Below are positions 1 through 8,557 of a stretch of DNA of 57,366 nucleotides, piece by piece; the first letter of the stretch is position 1, and each line of letters opens with the position of its first letter. The position numbers and the translations under genes are program-made. Source of the stretch: Streptomyces olindensis (GTDB taxonomy: Bacteria > Actinomycetota > Actinomycetes > Streptomycetales > Streptomycetaceae); contig JJOH01000034.1 in the NCBI GenBank assembly GCA_000696115.1, positions 1 through 57,366 of the forward strand, in the 5' to 3' direction. Under the pieces are notes generated by a model that ran no database searches, was not told where the DNA came from, and saw nothing but the letters and a program-made list of their open reading frames with translations.

Positions 1-2475
1 CCGCTCCTCGGAGACCCCGGGCGGGAGCAGGCGGCGCAGGCGCTGGTTGACGGCGGACAGGGCCGTGCGGTCGCCCGCGGCGACGGCCCGGCGGCCGTCG
101 GCGATCGCGCCGTCCGCCTGGGCGCGGGAGGTCATCTCGTCGCGCAGTTCGACCAGGGAGTGGAAGACGAGGAAGTCCCACTGGTCGCTGCGGCGGAGCA
201 GATCGACCTGGAAGTCGCGCACCCGGTCGGCGAGGCGGCGCAGCCCGGTCGGGCTGCCGTCCTCGCCGGCGCTGGTCGCGCGGGCGCGCAGGCTCTCCAG
301 TTCGCGGCGCTCGGCCGGCCCGCCGCCGACCTGTTCGATGAGGTCCTCGCAGCTGTTGAGGAGGTCCCACAGTTCGTGCTGGAGGCCGGGGATGTCGATG
401 GCCTCCTCGACGTCGTCGAGCTGGGCCTCCAGGTCGCGGATGCGCCGGTCGCTGGTGCCGGCGGCGCCCGTGTCGACGGCCGCCGCGTCGACCTCCTTGC
501 GCAGGTGGGTGAGCGCCTTCTGCTCGGTCAGTTCGTCGAGCCGGGACAGGGCCTGCTCGGAGTGGACGTCCTCCGCGCGTTCGCGCAGCGCGTGGGCGCG
601 CTGCTCCAGGTCGTGCAGCCGGTCGGCGAGTTCGTCGTGGGTGGGTGCCACCAGCTGCGAGCGGTCGATGGTCGCCTCGAACTGCGCGTCGGCGACGGGG
701 ATGTCCGCGGTGACGGTGACTTCCCGGTTGGTGGCGTTGATCTCGAAGGTCACCTCGACGGGTGTCTGCGCGGGCAGGTCGAAGCGGACGTCCCGGGGCC
801 GGATCTCCAGCAGGCCGACGCGGGTGTTGCGGTCGGCGCGGCGGCGTTCGCCCTCCAGCAGCGGGATGCGGATGACGGCGTCCGGCTGGGAGCGGCGCAG
901 CGGGATGGACGTCTCGAACGTCTTGGTGATCGAGGTCGGCAGGGCGGTGCCCTTGCGCAGCATCGGCGCGAAGGAGCCGTCGGCCTTGCCGATGCCGAGG
1001 GTGCTGGTGAGCACGGCGTCGCCGGGCAGGACCTGGGCGTGGGTGATCGACAGGGTGTCCGGAAGGAGGGTCTGCCGGGTGCCGGAGTCGTCGGAGAGCT
1101 CCACGGTGAAGTGGGACCGGGTGCCGGAGTCGATGGTCACCTCGGTGTAGAAGGCGCCGTCGGGGGTGAGGGTGGTGCGCGGTCCGCGGAAGGGCGGGCG
1201 GCCCTCGGGGTTGGTCAGGGTGACGGTGTAGCGGGTCCAGTCGGGGACGGCGGTGCCACCGGTGACCCGGCCCGAGACGGGGATGCCGGTGGTCTCCAGC
1301 GACTGGGGTTCGTAGTGGAGTTCCACGGTGAACTCGCCCGGTGCCGCCGTGCGGGGCTTGCTCGGTGTGCGGACGGTGCGGGCGAAGACGGCGGCGCCGC
1401 GTGCGACCACGGTGGTGGGGTCCTGGGTGTGGTCGAGCTGGATGCCGAGGCCCTCGACGGGGTCGGCCAGCAGCTCGCGCAGTCCCGGGGCGAGGGTGGC
1501 GCCGCCGACGAGCAGCAGCCGGTCGATGTGGTCGGGCCGCAGGGAGCTGTCGGCGAGCGCGTCCCGGCACAGCTTGATCGCGCGGGCGTAGAAGGGCTGG
1601 GCGAGGTCGTCGAGGGCGCCCCGGGTGAGGGTGTACTCGAAGGGCGCCGTACCGCCGTCGCCGTCGGCGAGGTCGAGGACGATGTCGTAGGAGCCGCGCC
1701 GGGACAGTTCGATCTTGGCGTCCTCGGCGGCCAGTTTGAGCTTGGCGAAGTTGGCCCGCCACCGGTGGTTGCGCCGGGCGAAGTCGGGCAGCCGGAGGTC
1801 GTGGCGGACGGCGGGGGCGAGGAGTTCCTCGACGATCGCCCAGTCGATGAGCTTGCCGCCGAGGTGCGGGTCGCCGGCGTGCTGGAGCAGTTGCAGCTCG
1901 CCGTCGCGCTTGCTCATCACGGCCGCGTCGAAGGTGCCGCCGCCCAGGTCGAACACCATCCAGTGGGTGGACTCGGAGGCGTCCTGCACGCCGTAGGCGA
2001 AGGCCGCCGCGGTCGGTTCCTGGACCAGCGGGCAGTGTTCGCCGAGCCCGGCGAGGGCCGCGGCGGCGGAGGTGGCGCTGTTCTGGTGCAGCGCGAAGGA
2101 GGCGGGCACGGTGATCACCGCCGCCTCCGGCGGGCCGCCGGTGTCGTGGGCGGCGTCCTGGCGCAGGGACTTGAGGACCTCGGCGGAGAGCTGCTCGGGG
2201 GTGAGGGCCGTCCCGGCGCGGGCGAAGCGCCGCAGGGCGCCCGCCACGCCCATCTCCAGCTTGAACTCGGCGTGGGCGTCGTCGGGTTGGGTGTCGGTGC
2301 GCTCCCGGGCGCGGCGGCCCACGTGGATCACGTCCGGCTTGGGCATCCACACGGCGGACGGGGTGTAGTCCCAGCCGTCGTTGTTCTTGATGACGCGCAC
2401 GCCGTCGTCGTCCGCCACGGCGATGGCGCTGTTGGTGGTGCCGAGGTCGATGCCGAAGTCGATGGTCTCGCGCAT
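1..2475 (-). CDS. Hsp70/DnaK-family ATPase chaperone, C-terminus outside window
   Basis: Starts at ATG 2475 and stays open for 825 codons to the window edge, so the 3' end is missing. The actin-like ATPase fold is clear: phosphate-1 loop FGIDLGTTNSAIAV at residues 7-20, phosphate-2 VFDLGGGTFDAAV near 172-184, adenosine loop LLLVGGATLAPGL near 315-327. A substrate-binding-like region follows. From about residue 600 a long charged helical, probably coiled-coil region replaces the usual short lid. At over 825 residues it is much longer than DnaK (about 620), so it is a specialised Hsp70 and not the housekeeping copy. It is the last visible gene of an operon with a GrpE-like protein (22 bp upstream), a J-like membrane protein and a kinase. 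Family certain; client unknown. Confidence 0.93.
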   Translation of the reverse strand, partial: MRETIDFGIDLGTTNSAIAVADDDGVRVIKNNDGWDYTPSAVWMPKPDVIHVGRRARERTDTQPDDAHAEFKLEMGVAGALRRFARAGTALTPEQLSAEVLKSLRQDAAHDTGGPPEAAVITVPASFALHQNSATSAAAALAGLGEHCPLVQEPTAAAFAYGVQDASESTHWMVFDLGGGTFDAAVMSKRDGELQLLQHAGDPHLGGKLIDWAIVEELLAPAVRHDLRLPDFARRNHRWRANFAKLKLAAEDAKIELSRRGSYDIVLDLADGDGGTAPFEYTLTRGALDDLAQPFYARAIKLCRDALADSSLRPDHIDRLLLVGGATLAPGLRELLADPVEGLGIQLDHTQDPTTVVARGAAVFARTVRTPSKPRTAAPGEFTVELHYEPQSLETTGIPVSGRVTGGTAVPDWTRYTVTLTNPEGRPPFRGPRTTLTPDGAFYTEVTIDSGTRSHFTVELSDDSGTRQTLLPDTLSITHAQVLPGDAVLTSTLGIGKADGSFAPMLRKGTALPTSITKTFETSIPLRRSQPDAVIRIPLLEGERRRADRNTRVGLLEIRPRDVRFDLPAQTPVEVTFEINATNREVTVTADIPVADAQFEATIDRSQLVAPTHDELADRLHDLEQRAHALRERAEDVHSEQALSRLDELTEQKALTHLRKEVDAAAVDTGAAGTSDRRIRDLEAQLDDVEEAIDIPGLQHELWDLLNSCEDLIEQVGGGPAERRELESLRARATSAGEDGSPTGLRRLADRVRDFQVDLLRRSDQWDFLVFHSLVELRDEMTSRAQADGAIADGRRAVAAGDRTALSAVNQRLRRLLPPGVSEER

Positions 2476-2497
2476 GTGCGGTCGTCTCCTTGGTCGT

Positions 2498-3028
2498 TCA
2501 GGTGCCGGGTGCGGGCCGGCCGACGACGACCTGCCCCATCTGGATCCGCTCGCCGCGGTAGTAGACGCTGGGCCGGAGGGTCTCCAGCACCACCTCGCGG
2601 GTCAGGCCCGGTTCGTCCTGGAAGGCGAGGACTTCGAGGGACTGGCCGGGGTCGAAGGGCTCCCCGTCGTGCTCCTGGATCTCCAGGCCGCCGTCGGCGA
2701 GGGCCTGCCGGCCGGCCTGGACGTAGCGGCGCACCTGCCTCAGGTCGGCGGCGGACAGGTCGCCGGCGCGCTGGTTCAGCTTGCGCTGGGCGCGCCAGAG
2801 GCCGGTGGCGGCGGCGAGCAGAGTGCCGGCGTCGGCCCCTCGCGCACGGTCCGCGTCGGGGTCCTCGGCCGTGGCGGTCCGGACGTCGTCGAGGACGGCC
2901 GTGACCCAGTGGGTCTGTCCGGTGTCCAGGAACGGCGGCGGGACGCGGAACTCGGGCGGGTGCCGCAACTGGCCGAGCGCGGCGAGCAACCGGCCGGTCC
3001 GGTCGCCCCGGCGGGAGTGGAGGCTCAT
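2498..3028 (-). CDS. GrpE-like nucleotide exchange factor, Hsp70-linked
   Basis: 176 residues, starting at ATG 3028, which overlaps the upstream stop by 4 bp (ATGA). The N-terminal half is helical and charged. The C-terminus has a short beta-rich block ending LRPSVYYRGERIQMGQVVVG, which matches the end of the GrpE beta domain (VLQPGY..G.RVLRPAQVAV type). GrpE proteins dimerise and release ADP from Hsp70. The position directly before an Hsp70 gene supports that role. Similarity outside the last 40 residues is weak, so the assignment rests on the C-terminal pattern plus context. Confidence 0.72.
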   Translation of the reverse strand: MSLHSRRGDRTGRLLAALGQLRHPPEFRVPPPFLDTGQTHWVTAVLDDVRTATAEDPDADRARGADAGTLLAAATGLWRAQRKLNQRAGDLSAADLRQVRRYVQAGRQALADGGLEIQEHDGEPFDPGQSLEVLAFQDEPGLTREVVLETLRPSVYYRGERIQMGQVVVGRPAPGT

Positions 3029-4296
3029 GGTCTTCTCCGTCCGTCGCGTACGCCGCCCGCCAGCCACGCCAGGAACCGCACGATGTAGCCGACGACACCG
3101 AGGACGGCGACTCCGATGAAGAGCACGGGGAGGAAGCCGTAGATCTCGACCAGGGCGGAGAGCGAGCCTCCGACGACGGCGAGCACCAGGAGGAATCCGA
3201 ACCAGGGGAACCGTCTCCTGGCGCGTGCGGGGCGGCGGCCGGTGCCCGTGACGTGGTCGTAGATGGTCTCCCAGTTCTCCTTCAGTCCGTCCGAGTCGCG
3301 GTCCGGGCCGATCTCGTAGGCCTTCTCGGCGAGCCAGACCATCTCCTCGCGCCGGGAGGGGCTCGGCGGGCGGTACACGGAGACGCCGAGGAGTGCGACC
3401 GCGAGGTTGTTCAGCCCGACGGCGACGACATGGGCGATCTCGTCGTAGCGCCAGTCGGAGACGAACGGCCGGAGCGGGGCCAGGTCCTCGAAGCCGGGCA
3501 CGACCCGGTCGCGCAGCAGCAGGAACGCCTCGCGGTAGTGGTGGGCCTCGCGCTCCCGCTCCGCCGTCAGCAGGTCGGCGTGGATCTTCTCGTACGCGTC
3601 CTCCACCGCGCGCTCGAACAGCTCGGAGAACAGGCCCGCGAAGGGCGGGAAGGCGGTCCAGGCCGAGCAGACCTGAGTCAGCCGGGCCGCGGTGGCCCGG
3701 TCGGCGAAGAGCTGGGGGAAGGGGGACACGAGCAGCTTGGGCAGCCCGGCCAGGAGGTCGTCGGCCGCGTCCTCGTGGAGCCGGGGATCGCCGAGCGCCC
3801 GGATGCGGTGCCGCACATGCTGCCGCAGTGCCCCGTCGGCCAGCAGGTGGCCCCAGGCGGACACCGCGTGCTCCCACAGGGACGCCCGCTGGTCGACGGG
3901 CACTTCCACGTCCCCGGTCTCCGCGCGCAGCGCCCGGGAGTGCAACACCACGGCGCTGTCGTGCAGTTCGTGCACGTCCGCGGGGCAGCCGCAGTCCGAG
4001 TCCTGGGCGCCCCACAGCCACAGCACCTCGTCGACCATGCGCCGGCGCGGGTCCTGGAGGCCCTCGAAGGCGGCGCGCACCTCGTCCTTGCCGTAGCCGC
4101 CGGCCGGGGCCACGTCCCGGGCTCCGGGCCAGTGGTCCTCGACGGCGAGGCGTGCCTCCAGTTTCTGCCGGTGCCGTCGCACGGCCGGGCCGCTCGCCCC
4201 GGTGGGCAGGCCGGTGACGGCGAAGACGTTCCTGCGGTACAGCTGTGTGCCCGCCAGTTCCTCGAATCGGTCGAACTCCCGCACCGGCGTGGTCAC
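3025..4296 (-). CDS. J-like cofactor with C-terminal membrane hairpin
   Basis: 423 residues. The N-terminal 80 residues (NVFAVTGLPTGASGPAVRRHRQKLEARL, then GYGKDEVRAAFEGLQDPRRRMVDEVLW) follow the helix order of a J domain or its degenerate relatives, but I see no HPD motif in the loop. A helical middle of about 250 residues follows, then two hydrophobic segments at about 365-385 and 389-412 separated by two or three residues, predicting a membrane hairpin with a short basic tail. It overlaps the kinase stop and the GrpE-like start by 4 bp each, so it is translationally coupled. I infer that it docks the Hsp70 machine to the membrane. The J-domain relation is inference; the membrane segments are plain. 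Confidence 0.7.
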   Translation of the reverse strand: MTTPVREFDRFEELAGTQLYRRNVFAVTGLPTGASGPAVRRHRQKLEARLAVEDHWPGARDVAPAGGYGKDEVRAAFEGLQDPRRRMVDEVLWLWGAQDSDCGCPADVHELHDSAVVLHSRALRAETGDVEVPVDQRASLWEHAVSAWGHLLADGALRQHVRHRIRALGDPRLHEDAADDLLAGLPKLLVSPFPQLFADRATAARLTQVCSAWTAFPPFAGLFSELFERAVEDAYEKIHADLLTAEREREAHHYREAFLLLRDRVVPGFEDLAPLRPFVSDWRYDEIAHVVAVGLNNLAVALLGVSVYRPPSPSRREEMVWLAEKAYEIGPDRDSDGLKENWETIYDHVTGTGRRPARARRRFPWFGFLLVLAVVGGSLSALVEIYGFLPVLFIGVAVLGVVGYIVRFLAWLAGGVRDGRRRP

Positions 4297-5393
4297 ATGA
4301 TCACCCCCCGGCGCCAGGTCATGAGCCGTGTCAGATGCCTCTCCCGCAGCAGCGGATAGCGGCTGATGGTCTCCTCCAGCAGATCGGCGGCCTCGCCGAG
4401 CCTCCCGGGCACCCGGGAGAGTTCGGTGGCCTCCCGCACCAGCGCGTCGGCGGATGCGGCCGGCTCGGCCGGGTCCGCCGGGTCGGGGCCGGGCGACGGG
4501 TGCAGGCCGGCGGCGCGGTCGGCGACCGCCCGGGCCGTGGCGGGCCGCTCGGCCGGGTCGATCCGCAGCATGTCGGTGACCAGCCGGTCCAGTTCGGGGC
4601 CCACGTCGTCGTTGAAGGCGCGGGGCGGCTGGAGCGGCCGGGTGAACCGCTCCAGGGAGAAGGACTGCACCGGGTCGCCGCCGTCGTACGGGAAGTGCCC
4701 GGTGAGCAGGAAGTAGACGATGGTGCCGAGGGCCCAGACGTCCCCGGGGCAGCCGTAGCCCTTGCCGCGGCGCAGCACCTCGGGCGGCATGTAGGCGACC
4801 GTGCCCTGGGCGCTGGCCGCCATGGTGCCGGGGTCGGTCTCCTTGGCGAGGCCGAAGTCGCTCACCTTCACGCGCAGCCCGGTCTCGTCGTAGCCGACGA
4901 GCACGTTGGCGAGGGAGAGGTCGCGGTGGACGATCGGATGCGGGCGTTCATGGGCGACGGCGAGTCCCTCGGCGGCCTGTTGGAGCACGGCGGTCACCTC
5001 GCCGACGGGCACCACGCCCGCGTGGGAGTCCATCAGCCGCTCCAGGCTGCCGCCGGCCACGTACTCCATGGTGATGTAGCCGCGTACGCCCTCGGAGGTC
5101 TGCACGGTGCCGGCGTCGAAGACCCGGATGATGTTGGGGTGTCCCAGGGTGGACAGGATCCGGGCCTCGTCGAGCATCCGGGACGTCGCCTCCAGCGAGG
5201 CCACGTGCTTGAACAGCTTCAGCGCCTGCCAGCCGAGGATGTGGTGCCGTACCCGGTACACCTCGGCGAAGGCGCCCTCCCCCAGCCGGCGGTCCACGAC
5301 GAGTGCCGAGTTGATCCGCTGCCCCTGCCGGAGCAGGGCGTTGCCGACGCCCGTCGCCGTGTCCCGCGTGCCGTCGAGCACGTGCGCACGCAC
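4293..5393 (-). CDS. Soluble Ser/Thr protein kinase (Hanks type)
   Basis: 366 residues. Kinase motifs are intact: glycine loop LGEGAFAEVY (37-46), ATP-binding Lys in QALKLF (about 59), catalytic loop IVHRDLSLANV, metal loop DFGLAKE, and the APE equivalent MPPEVLRR. There is no transmembrane segment, unlike PknB-type sensors. The last 60 residues are helical. First gene of the chaperone operon, coupled by ATGA to the J-like gene, so it probably phosphorylates chaperone parts or their clients. The start is GTG 5393 as given, but a strong GGGGGAGG lies almost against it and GTG 5381 is better spaced. Catalytic function is very likely; substrate unknown. Confidence 0.93.
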   Translation of the reverse strand: MRAHVLDGTRDTATGVGNALLRQGQRINSALVVDRRLGEGAFAEVYRVRHHILGWQALKLFKHVASLEATSRMLDEARILSTLGHPNIIRVFDAGTVQTSEGVRGYITMEYVAGGSLERLMDSHAGVVPVGEVTAVLQQAAEGLAVAHERPHPIVHRDLSLANVLVGYDETGLRVKVSDFGLAKETDPGTMAASAQGTVAYMPPEVLRRGKGYGCPGDVWALGTIVYFLLTGHFPYDGGDPVQSFSLERFTRPLQPPRAFNDDVGPELDRLVTDMLRIDPAERPATARAVADRAAGLHPSPGPDPADPAEPAASADALVREATELSRVPGRLGEAADLLEETISRYPLLRERHLTRLMTWRRGVIM

Positions 5394-5489
5394 CTCCCCC
5401 CACTGGTGGAACCGCCCGCGACGACGCCGGCCGGATGCGCCCGGCCGCGCCCTGCCGCGGCGCGGGCCGCCATGCTAGGGAGACCCCGC

Positions 5490-5503
5490 CGGGACCGGTC
5501 CCG
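5490..5503. promoter_or_regulatory. 14-bp perfect palindrome over kinase-operon promoter
   Basis: CGGGACCGGTCCCG is a perfect palindrome. On the minus strand a -10-like TAGCAT lies at 5472-5477, so the palindrome covers the expected -35 position of the kinase-Hsp70 operon. It looks like an operator. The owner is unknown, and GC-rich palindromes of this size do occur by chance in such DNA. Confidence 0.35.
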
Positions 5504-5716
5504 ACGCCGTCTCCAGGTTCTCCCGCACGTCCCCACCACCCGTACGACCACGCCCGGAGTCGGCCGTTCGACGGATGCCGCCGTCTCGCGCCCGGCGCGC
5601 GCCACGCGTCCGGTCCGTGATCCGCTTCACACCCGCGCGAGGGCAGGCCTGGGCCTTACAGGGCGTAAAGCGACCGAAGAATGGATATGGGTCATACGGC
5701 GAAACGCGGGGAGTGT

Positions 5717-5749
5717 CCGACGTGCCCGGATGGGCGCCGGACACGTCGG
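5717..5749 (+). promoter_or_regulatory. Leader hairpin just before decarboxylase RBS
   Basis: Arms CCGACGTGCCCGG (5717-5729) and CCGGACACGTCGG (5737-5749) pair over 13 bp with one mismatch and a 7-nt loop. The stem ends about 5 nt before the AGGGGAAGGAG ribosome site (5753-5763). In the leader RNA it could act in attenuation or translation control. As DNA it is also a large inverted repeat. The rest of the 376-bp gap 5394-5769 holds the kinase promoter palindrome and no gene I can support. Confidence 0.5.
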
Positions 5750-5769
5750 CTACAGGGGAAGGAGTGCGC

Positions 5770-7236
5770 ATGGACGACCGGCCCTTGTATCTCGAACCGC
5801 GGCTGGAGCCACGGCTGAGGTCGCTCGTGGCGGCGCACGGCACACTGCACTCGCTCACCGACGCGCTCGGCTCGCCCCTGCACGTCGTGGTGCCGGACCA
5901 ACTCGCCGAGAACCTGGAGCGGTTCCGGTCCGTGTACCGCGCGCACCATCTGTCGGGGCAGGTCTTCTACGCCCACAAGGCCAACCGGTCCAGCGCGCTG
6001 CTGCGCCGGCTCGCCGCCACCGACGCGGGCGTGGACGTCGCGTCGCTGGGCGAGTTGCAGCACGCGCTGGGGGCCGGTTTCACCGCCGACCGGATCACGG
6101 CCACGGGGCCGAAGAACCCCGAGTTCCTGTGGCTCGCGGCCCGTACGGGCGTCACGGTCGGCGTGGACTCCGTCGGGGAGCTGGACCAGCTCGCCGCACT
6201 CGTGCGCAAGCACGCGCTCGCCCCGGTGCGGGTGCTGCTGCGGCTGTCGGGGTTCGAGACGTCGGGGGTGAAGGTGCTGAGTCGGCGCAGCCGGTTCGGC
6301 ACGCCCGTACGGGAGTTGGAGCGGCTGCTGGAGGCGGTCGAGCGGCACGGCGACGTGGTCGAGCCGGTGGGGGCGGCCTTCCACCTGGACACGACGAGCG
6401 TCACGGAGAAGGCGACCGCCCTCGAAGGCTGCCTGGCGGCTCTGGAGGCGTGCCGGAGCCGGGGGCTGCGGCCCCGGGCGGTGGACGTGGGCGGCGGGTT
6501 CGGCGTCAGCTACCTCGCCGAGCGGGAGCAGTGGGAGGCGTACACGACCGCGCTGACGGCCGCCGTGCTCGGCCGGCGCCCGCCGCTGACCTGGGGCGGG
6601 CACGGCTACGGGCTGCGCAACGAGTCCGGCACCCTGCGCGGCAGCCTCGGCCTCTACCCCGCCCACCGCTCCGTCGCCGGCGCGGCCTACCTGGACGAGC
6701 TGCTGGCCCAGCCCGCCCCCTCGCTGGGCGGCCGTCCGCTGGCCGCGCTGCTGCTGGAGCACCTGTACGACCTGTACACCGAGCCGGGCCGGGCCCTGCT
6801 GGACCAGTGCGGGCTGACGCTGGCGAGGGTGCTGGAGGTGCGCGCACAGGGGCCCGGTGAGGAACTGCTCGTCCGGCTGGCGGCGAAGGCGGACGACATC
6901 GCCCTGGAGGACCACGGCGTGCTGGTCGACCCGGTCGTCGTCCCCGCGCGGGGAGCCGGTCCCGGCGAGGGGCCCGTCGCCGTGCACCTCTTCGGCGGCC
7001 TGTGCCTGGAGACCGACCTGATCACCCGGCGCACGGTGTTCCTGCCGCGCCGCCCGGCCCCCGGCGACCTGCTGGTCTTCGCCAACACCGCCGGCTACGC
7101 CATGGACTTCCACGCCACCCGCGCCCAGCACCAGCCGGCCGCCCGCAAGGTCGCCGCCTGGCAGGACGGCGAGGAGTGGCGCTGGTGCCTGGACGACCAG
7201 TTCTGGCCGATCACGCCCTCGAGGGGAGCCCAGTGA
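5770..7236 (+). CDS. Type III PLP-dependent decarboxylase-like enzyme (Y4yA type)
   Basis: 488 residues. ATG 5770 is chosen because AGGGGAAGGAG sits 6 nt upstream; longer frames lack a site. The fold is alanine-racemase-like as in diaminopimelate and ornithine decarboxylases. PLP Lys70 lies in VFYAHKANRSS, the Gly-rich phosphate loop DVGGGFGVSY at 239-248, and the EPGRALLDQCG strand follows at about 340. The insert pattern fits the Y4yA-like subgroup, whose substrate is not settled. First gene of a three-PLP-enzyme operon, overlapping the next gene by GTGA. Neighbours handle cysteine sulfur, so a carboxylated amino acid or a cysteine adduct is a reasonable but unproven substrate. Confidence 0.88.
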   Translation: MDDRPLYLEPRLEPRLRSLVAAHGTLHSLTDALGSPLHVVVPDQLAENLERFRSVYRAHHLSGQVFYAHKANRSSALLRRLAATDAGVDVASLGELQHALGAGFTADRITATGPKNPEFLWLAARTGVTVGVDSVGELDQLAALVRKHALAPVRVLLRLSGFETSGVKVLSRRSRFGTPVRELERLLEAVERHGDVVEPVGAAFHLDTTSVTEKATALEGCLAALEACRSRGLRPRAVDVGGGFGVSYLAEREQWEAYTTALTAAVLGRRPPLTWGGHGYGLRNESGTLRGSLGLYPAHRSVAGAAYLDELLAQPAPSLGGRPLAALLLEHLYDLYTEPGRALLDQCGLTLARVLEVRAQGPGEELLVRLAAKADDIALEDHGVLVDPVVVPARGAGPGEGPVAVHLFGGLCLETDLITRRTVFLPRRPAPGDLLVFANTAGYAMDFHATRAQHQPAARKVAAWQDGEEWRWCLDDQFWPITPSRGAQ

Positions 7237-8552
7237 GGTACGACAGCATCACCGAGGCGATAGGCAACACCCCTCTGGTGCGGATAGACCCAGCGGTGCA
7301 CGGCCTGCGCAACATCGACCTGTACGCCAAGCTCGAAATGCTCAACCCCTTCGGCTCGGTCAAGGACCGGGCCGCGTGGAACATGGCCCGTCCCCTGCTG
7401 CCCGAGGCGGTCGAACGGGGCAGCCAGGTGGTGGAGTTGTCCAGCGGCAACACGGCGAAGGCCCTGGCGGTCGTCGCGGGCATGCACGGCCTGGGCTTCA
7501 AGAGCGTCACCAACCGGATGCGGGTCCCGGAGATCAAGGACCTCCTGCTGTTGCTCGGCGCGGAGATCGAGGAGCTCCCGGGCCAGAGCGAGTGCCTGGA
7601 CCCGACCGCGACGGACGACCCGCTGACGCTCTTCCACCGGACGCTGTCCGCCTCCGGCGGCGCCTATCTGCACACCGACCAGTACTTCAACCCGCGCAAC
7701 ACCGAGGCCCATCTCACCGGCACCGGCCCGGAGATCGTCAAGGACCTGGACGGCCGGGTCCCGGACTGGTTCGTGGCCTGCGTGGGCACGGCCGGCTCCT
7801 CCACGGGCGTGGCCCGCGCGCTGCGCGAGGAGGACCCCTCGGTACGGGTGGTCGGGCTGGTCGCGGCCAAGTCCGACTTCATCCCCGGGATCCGCACCAT
7901 CGACGAGGTGCAGGAGGTCGGCCTGTTCGCCCCGGAGACGTACGACACGATGGAATCGGTCGGCGCCGACGAGGCGATCGAGGGCATGCTGACCCTGAAC
8001 CGCCGCTGCGGCATCCTGGGCGGGCCCACCGGAGGGGCCGCCTACTTCGGGGCCGTCCGTCATCTGCGGCCGCTCGACGAGGAGTTGACCGAGCGGCGGA
8101 CGGCGGTGTTCATCGTCTGCGACCGCGTCGAGAGCTATCTGAGCTACGTCCGGCAGCGGCGGCCCGACCTGCTGGGCCGGCCGCCCCGGAAGAACTCGCC
8201 GGCCGACCTCTCCGAGGCGGAGGTCGGCCGCGCCCCGTCGGTCACGGTGGCCGAGGCCCGGCACTGGATCGACACCGAGCAGCCGCTCGTGGTGGACCTG
8301 CGCAGCCCGTACGCGTACGCGGCGCTGCACATCGACGGGTCGGTCAACATCGTCGACGAGCTGTTCGCCGAGCTCGTCCAGGGCGGGCTGCCGTTCAGCC
8401 GGAGCCGACCGGTGCTGCTGGCGTGTCCCGTGGGCGAGCAGTCCGCCCGGTACGCCGCGCTGCTCACGCGGATGGGCCACCCGGACGTGCGCAGTCTCGC
8501 CGGCGGCATCATCGCCTGGCGGGACGCGGGCGCGCCCCTGGTGCGGGACTGA
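7233..8552 (+). CDS. Cysteine synthase-like PLP enzyme fused to rhodanese
   Basis: 439 residues, GTG start overlapping the previous stop (GTGA). Residues 1-330 are a fold-type II PLP enzyme: Lys44 in NPFGSVKDRAAWNM, substrate loop ELSSGNTAKAL, and a Gly-rich phosphate site CVGTAGSSTG. Residues about 335-439 form a rhodanese domain with active-site Cys398 in LLACPVGEQSARYAALL. The first half makes or breaks a C-S or C-N bond at the beta carbon of a serine-type substrate. The rhodanese half carries persulfide sulfur. The fusion suggests sulfur taken from the downstream desulfurase is passed directly to the beta-replacement site. Exact product unknown. Confidence 0.88.
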   Translation: MRYDSITEAIGNTPLVRIDPAVHGLRNIDLYAKLEMLNPFGSVKDRAAWNMARPLLPEAVERGSQVVELSSGNTAKALAVVAGMHGLGFKSVTNRMRVPEIKDLLLLLGAEIEELPGQSECLDPTATDDPLTLFHRTLSASGGAYLHTDQYFNPRNTEAHLTGTGPEIVKDLDGRVPDWFVACVGTAGSSTGVARALREEDPSVRVVGLVAAKSDFIPGIRTIDEVQEVGLFAPETYDTMESVGADEAIEGMLTLNRRCGILGGPTGGAAYFGAVRHLRPLDEELTERRTAVFIVCDRVESYLSYVRQRRPDLLGRPPRKNSPADLSEAEVGRAPSVTVAEARHWIDTEQPLVVDLRSPYAYAALHIDGSVNIVDELFAELVQGGLPFSRSRPVLLACPVGEQSARYAALLTRMGHPDVRSLAGGIIAWRDAGAPLVRD

Positions 8553-8557
8553 CCGCC

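Noticed and set aside
160..2904. 914-codon plus-strand frame opposite the Hsp70 gene
   Set aside because: Composition is a Gly/Val/Ala-rich antisense shadow. The minus strand holds a clear Hsp70 with all ATPase motifs.
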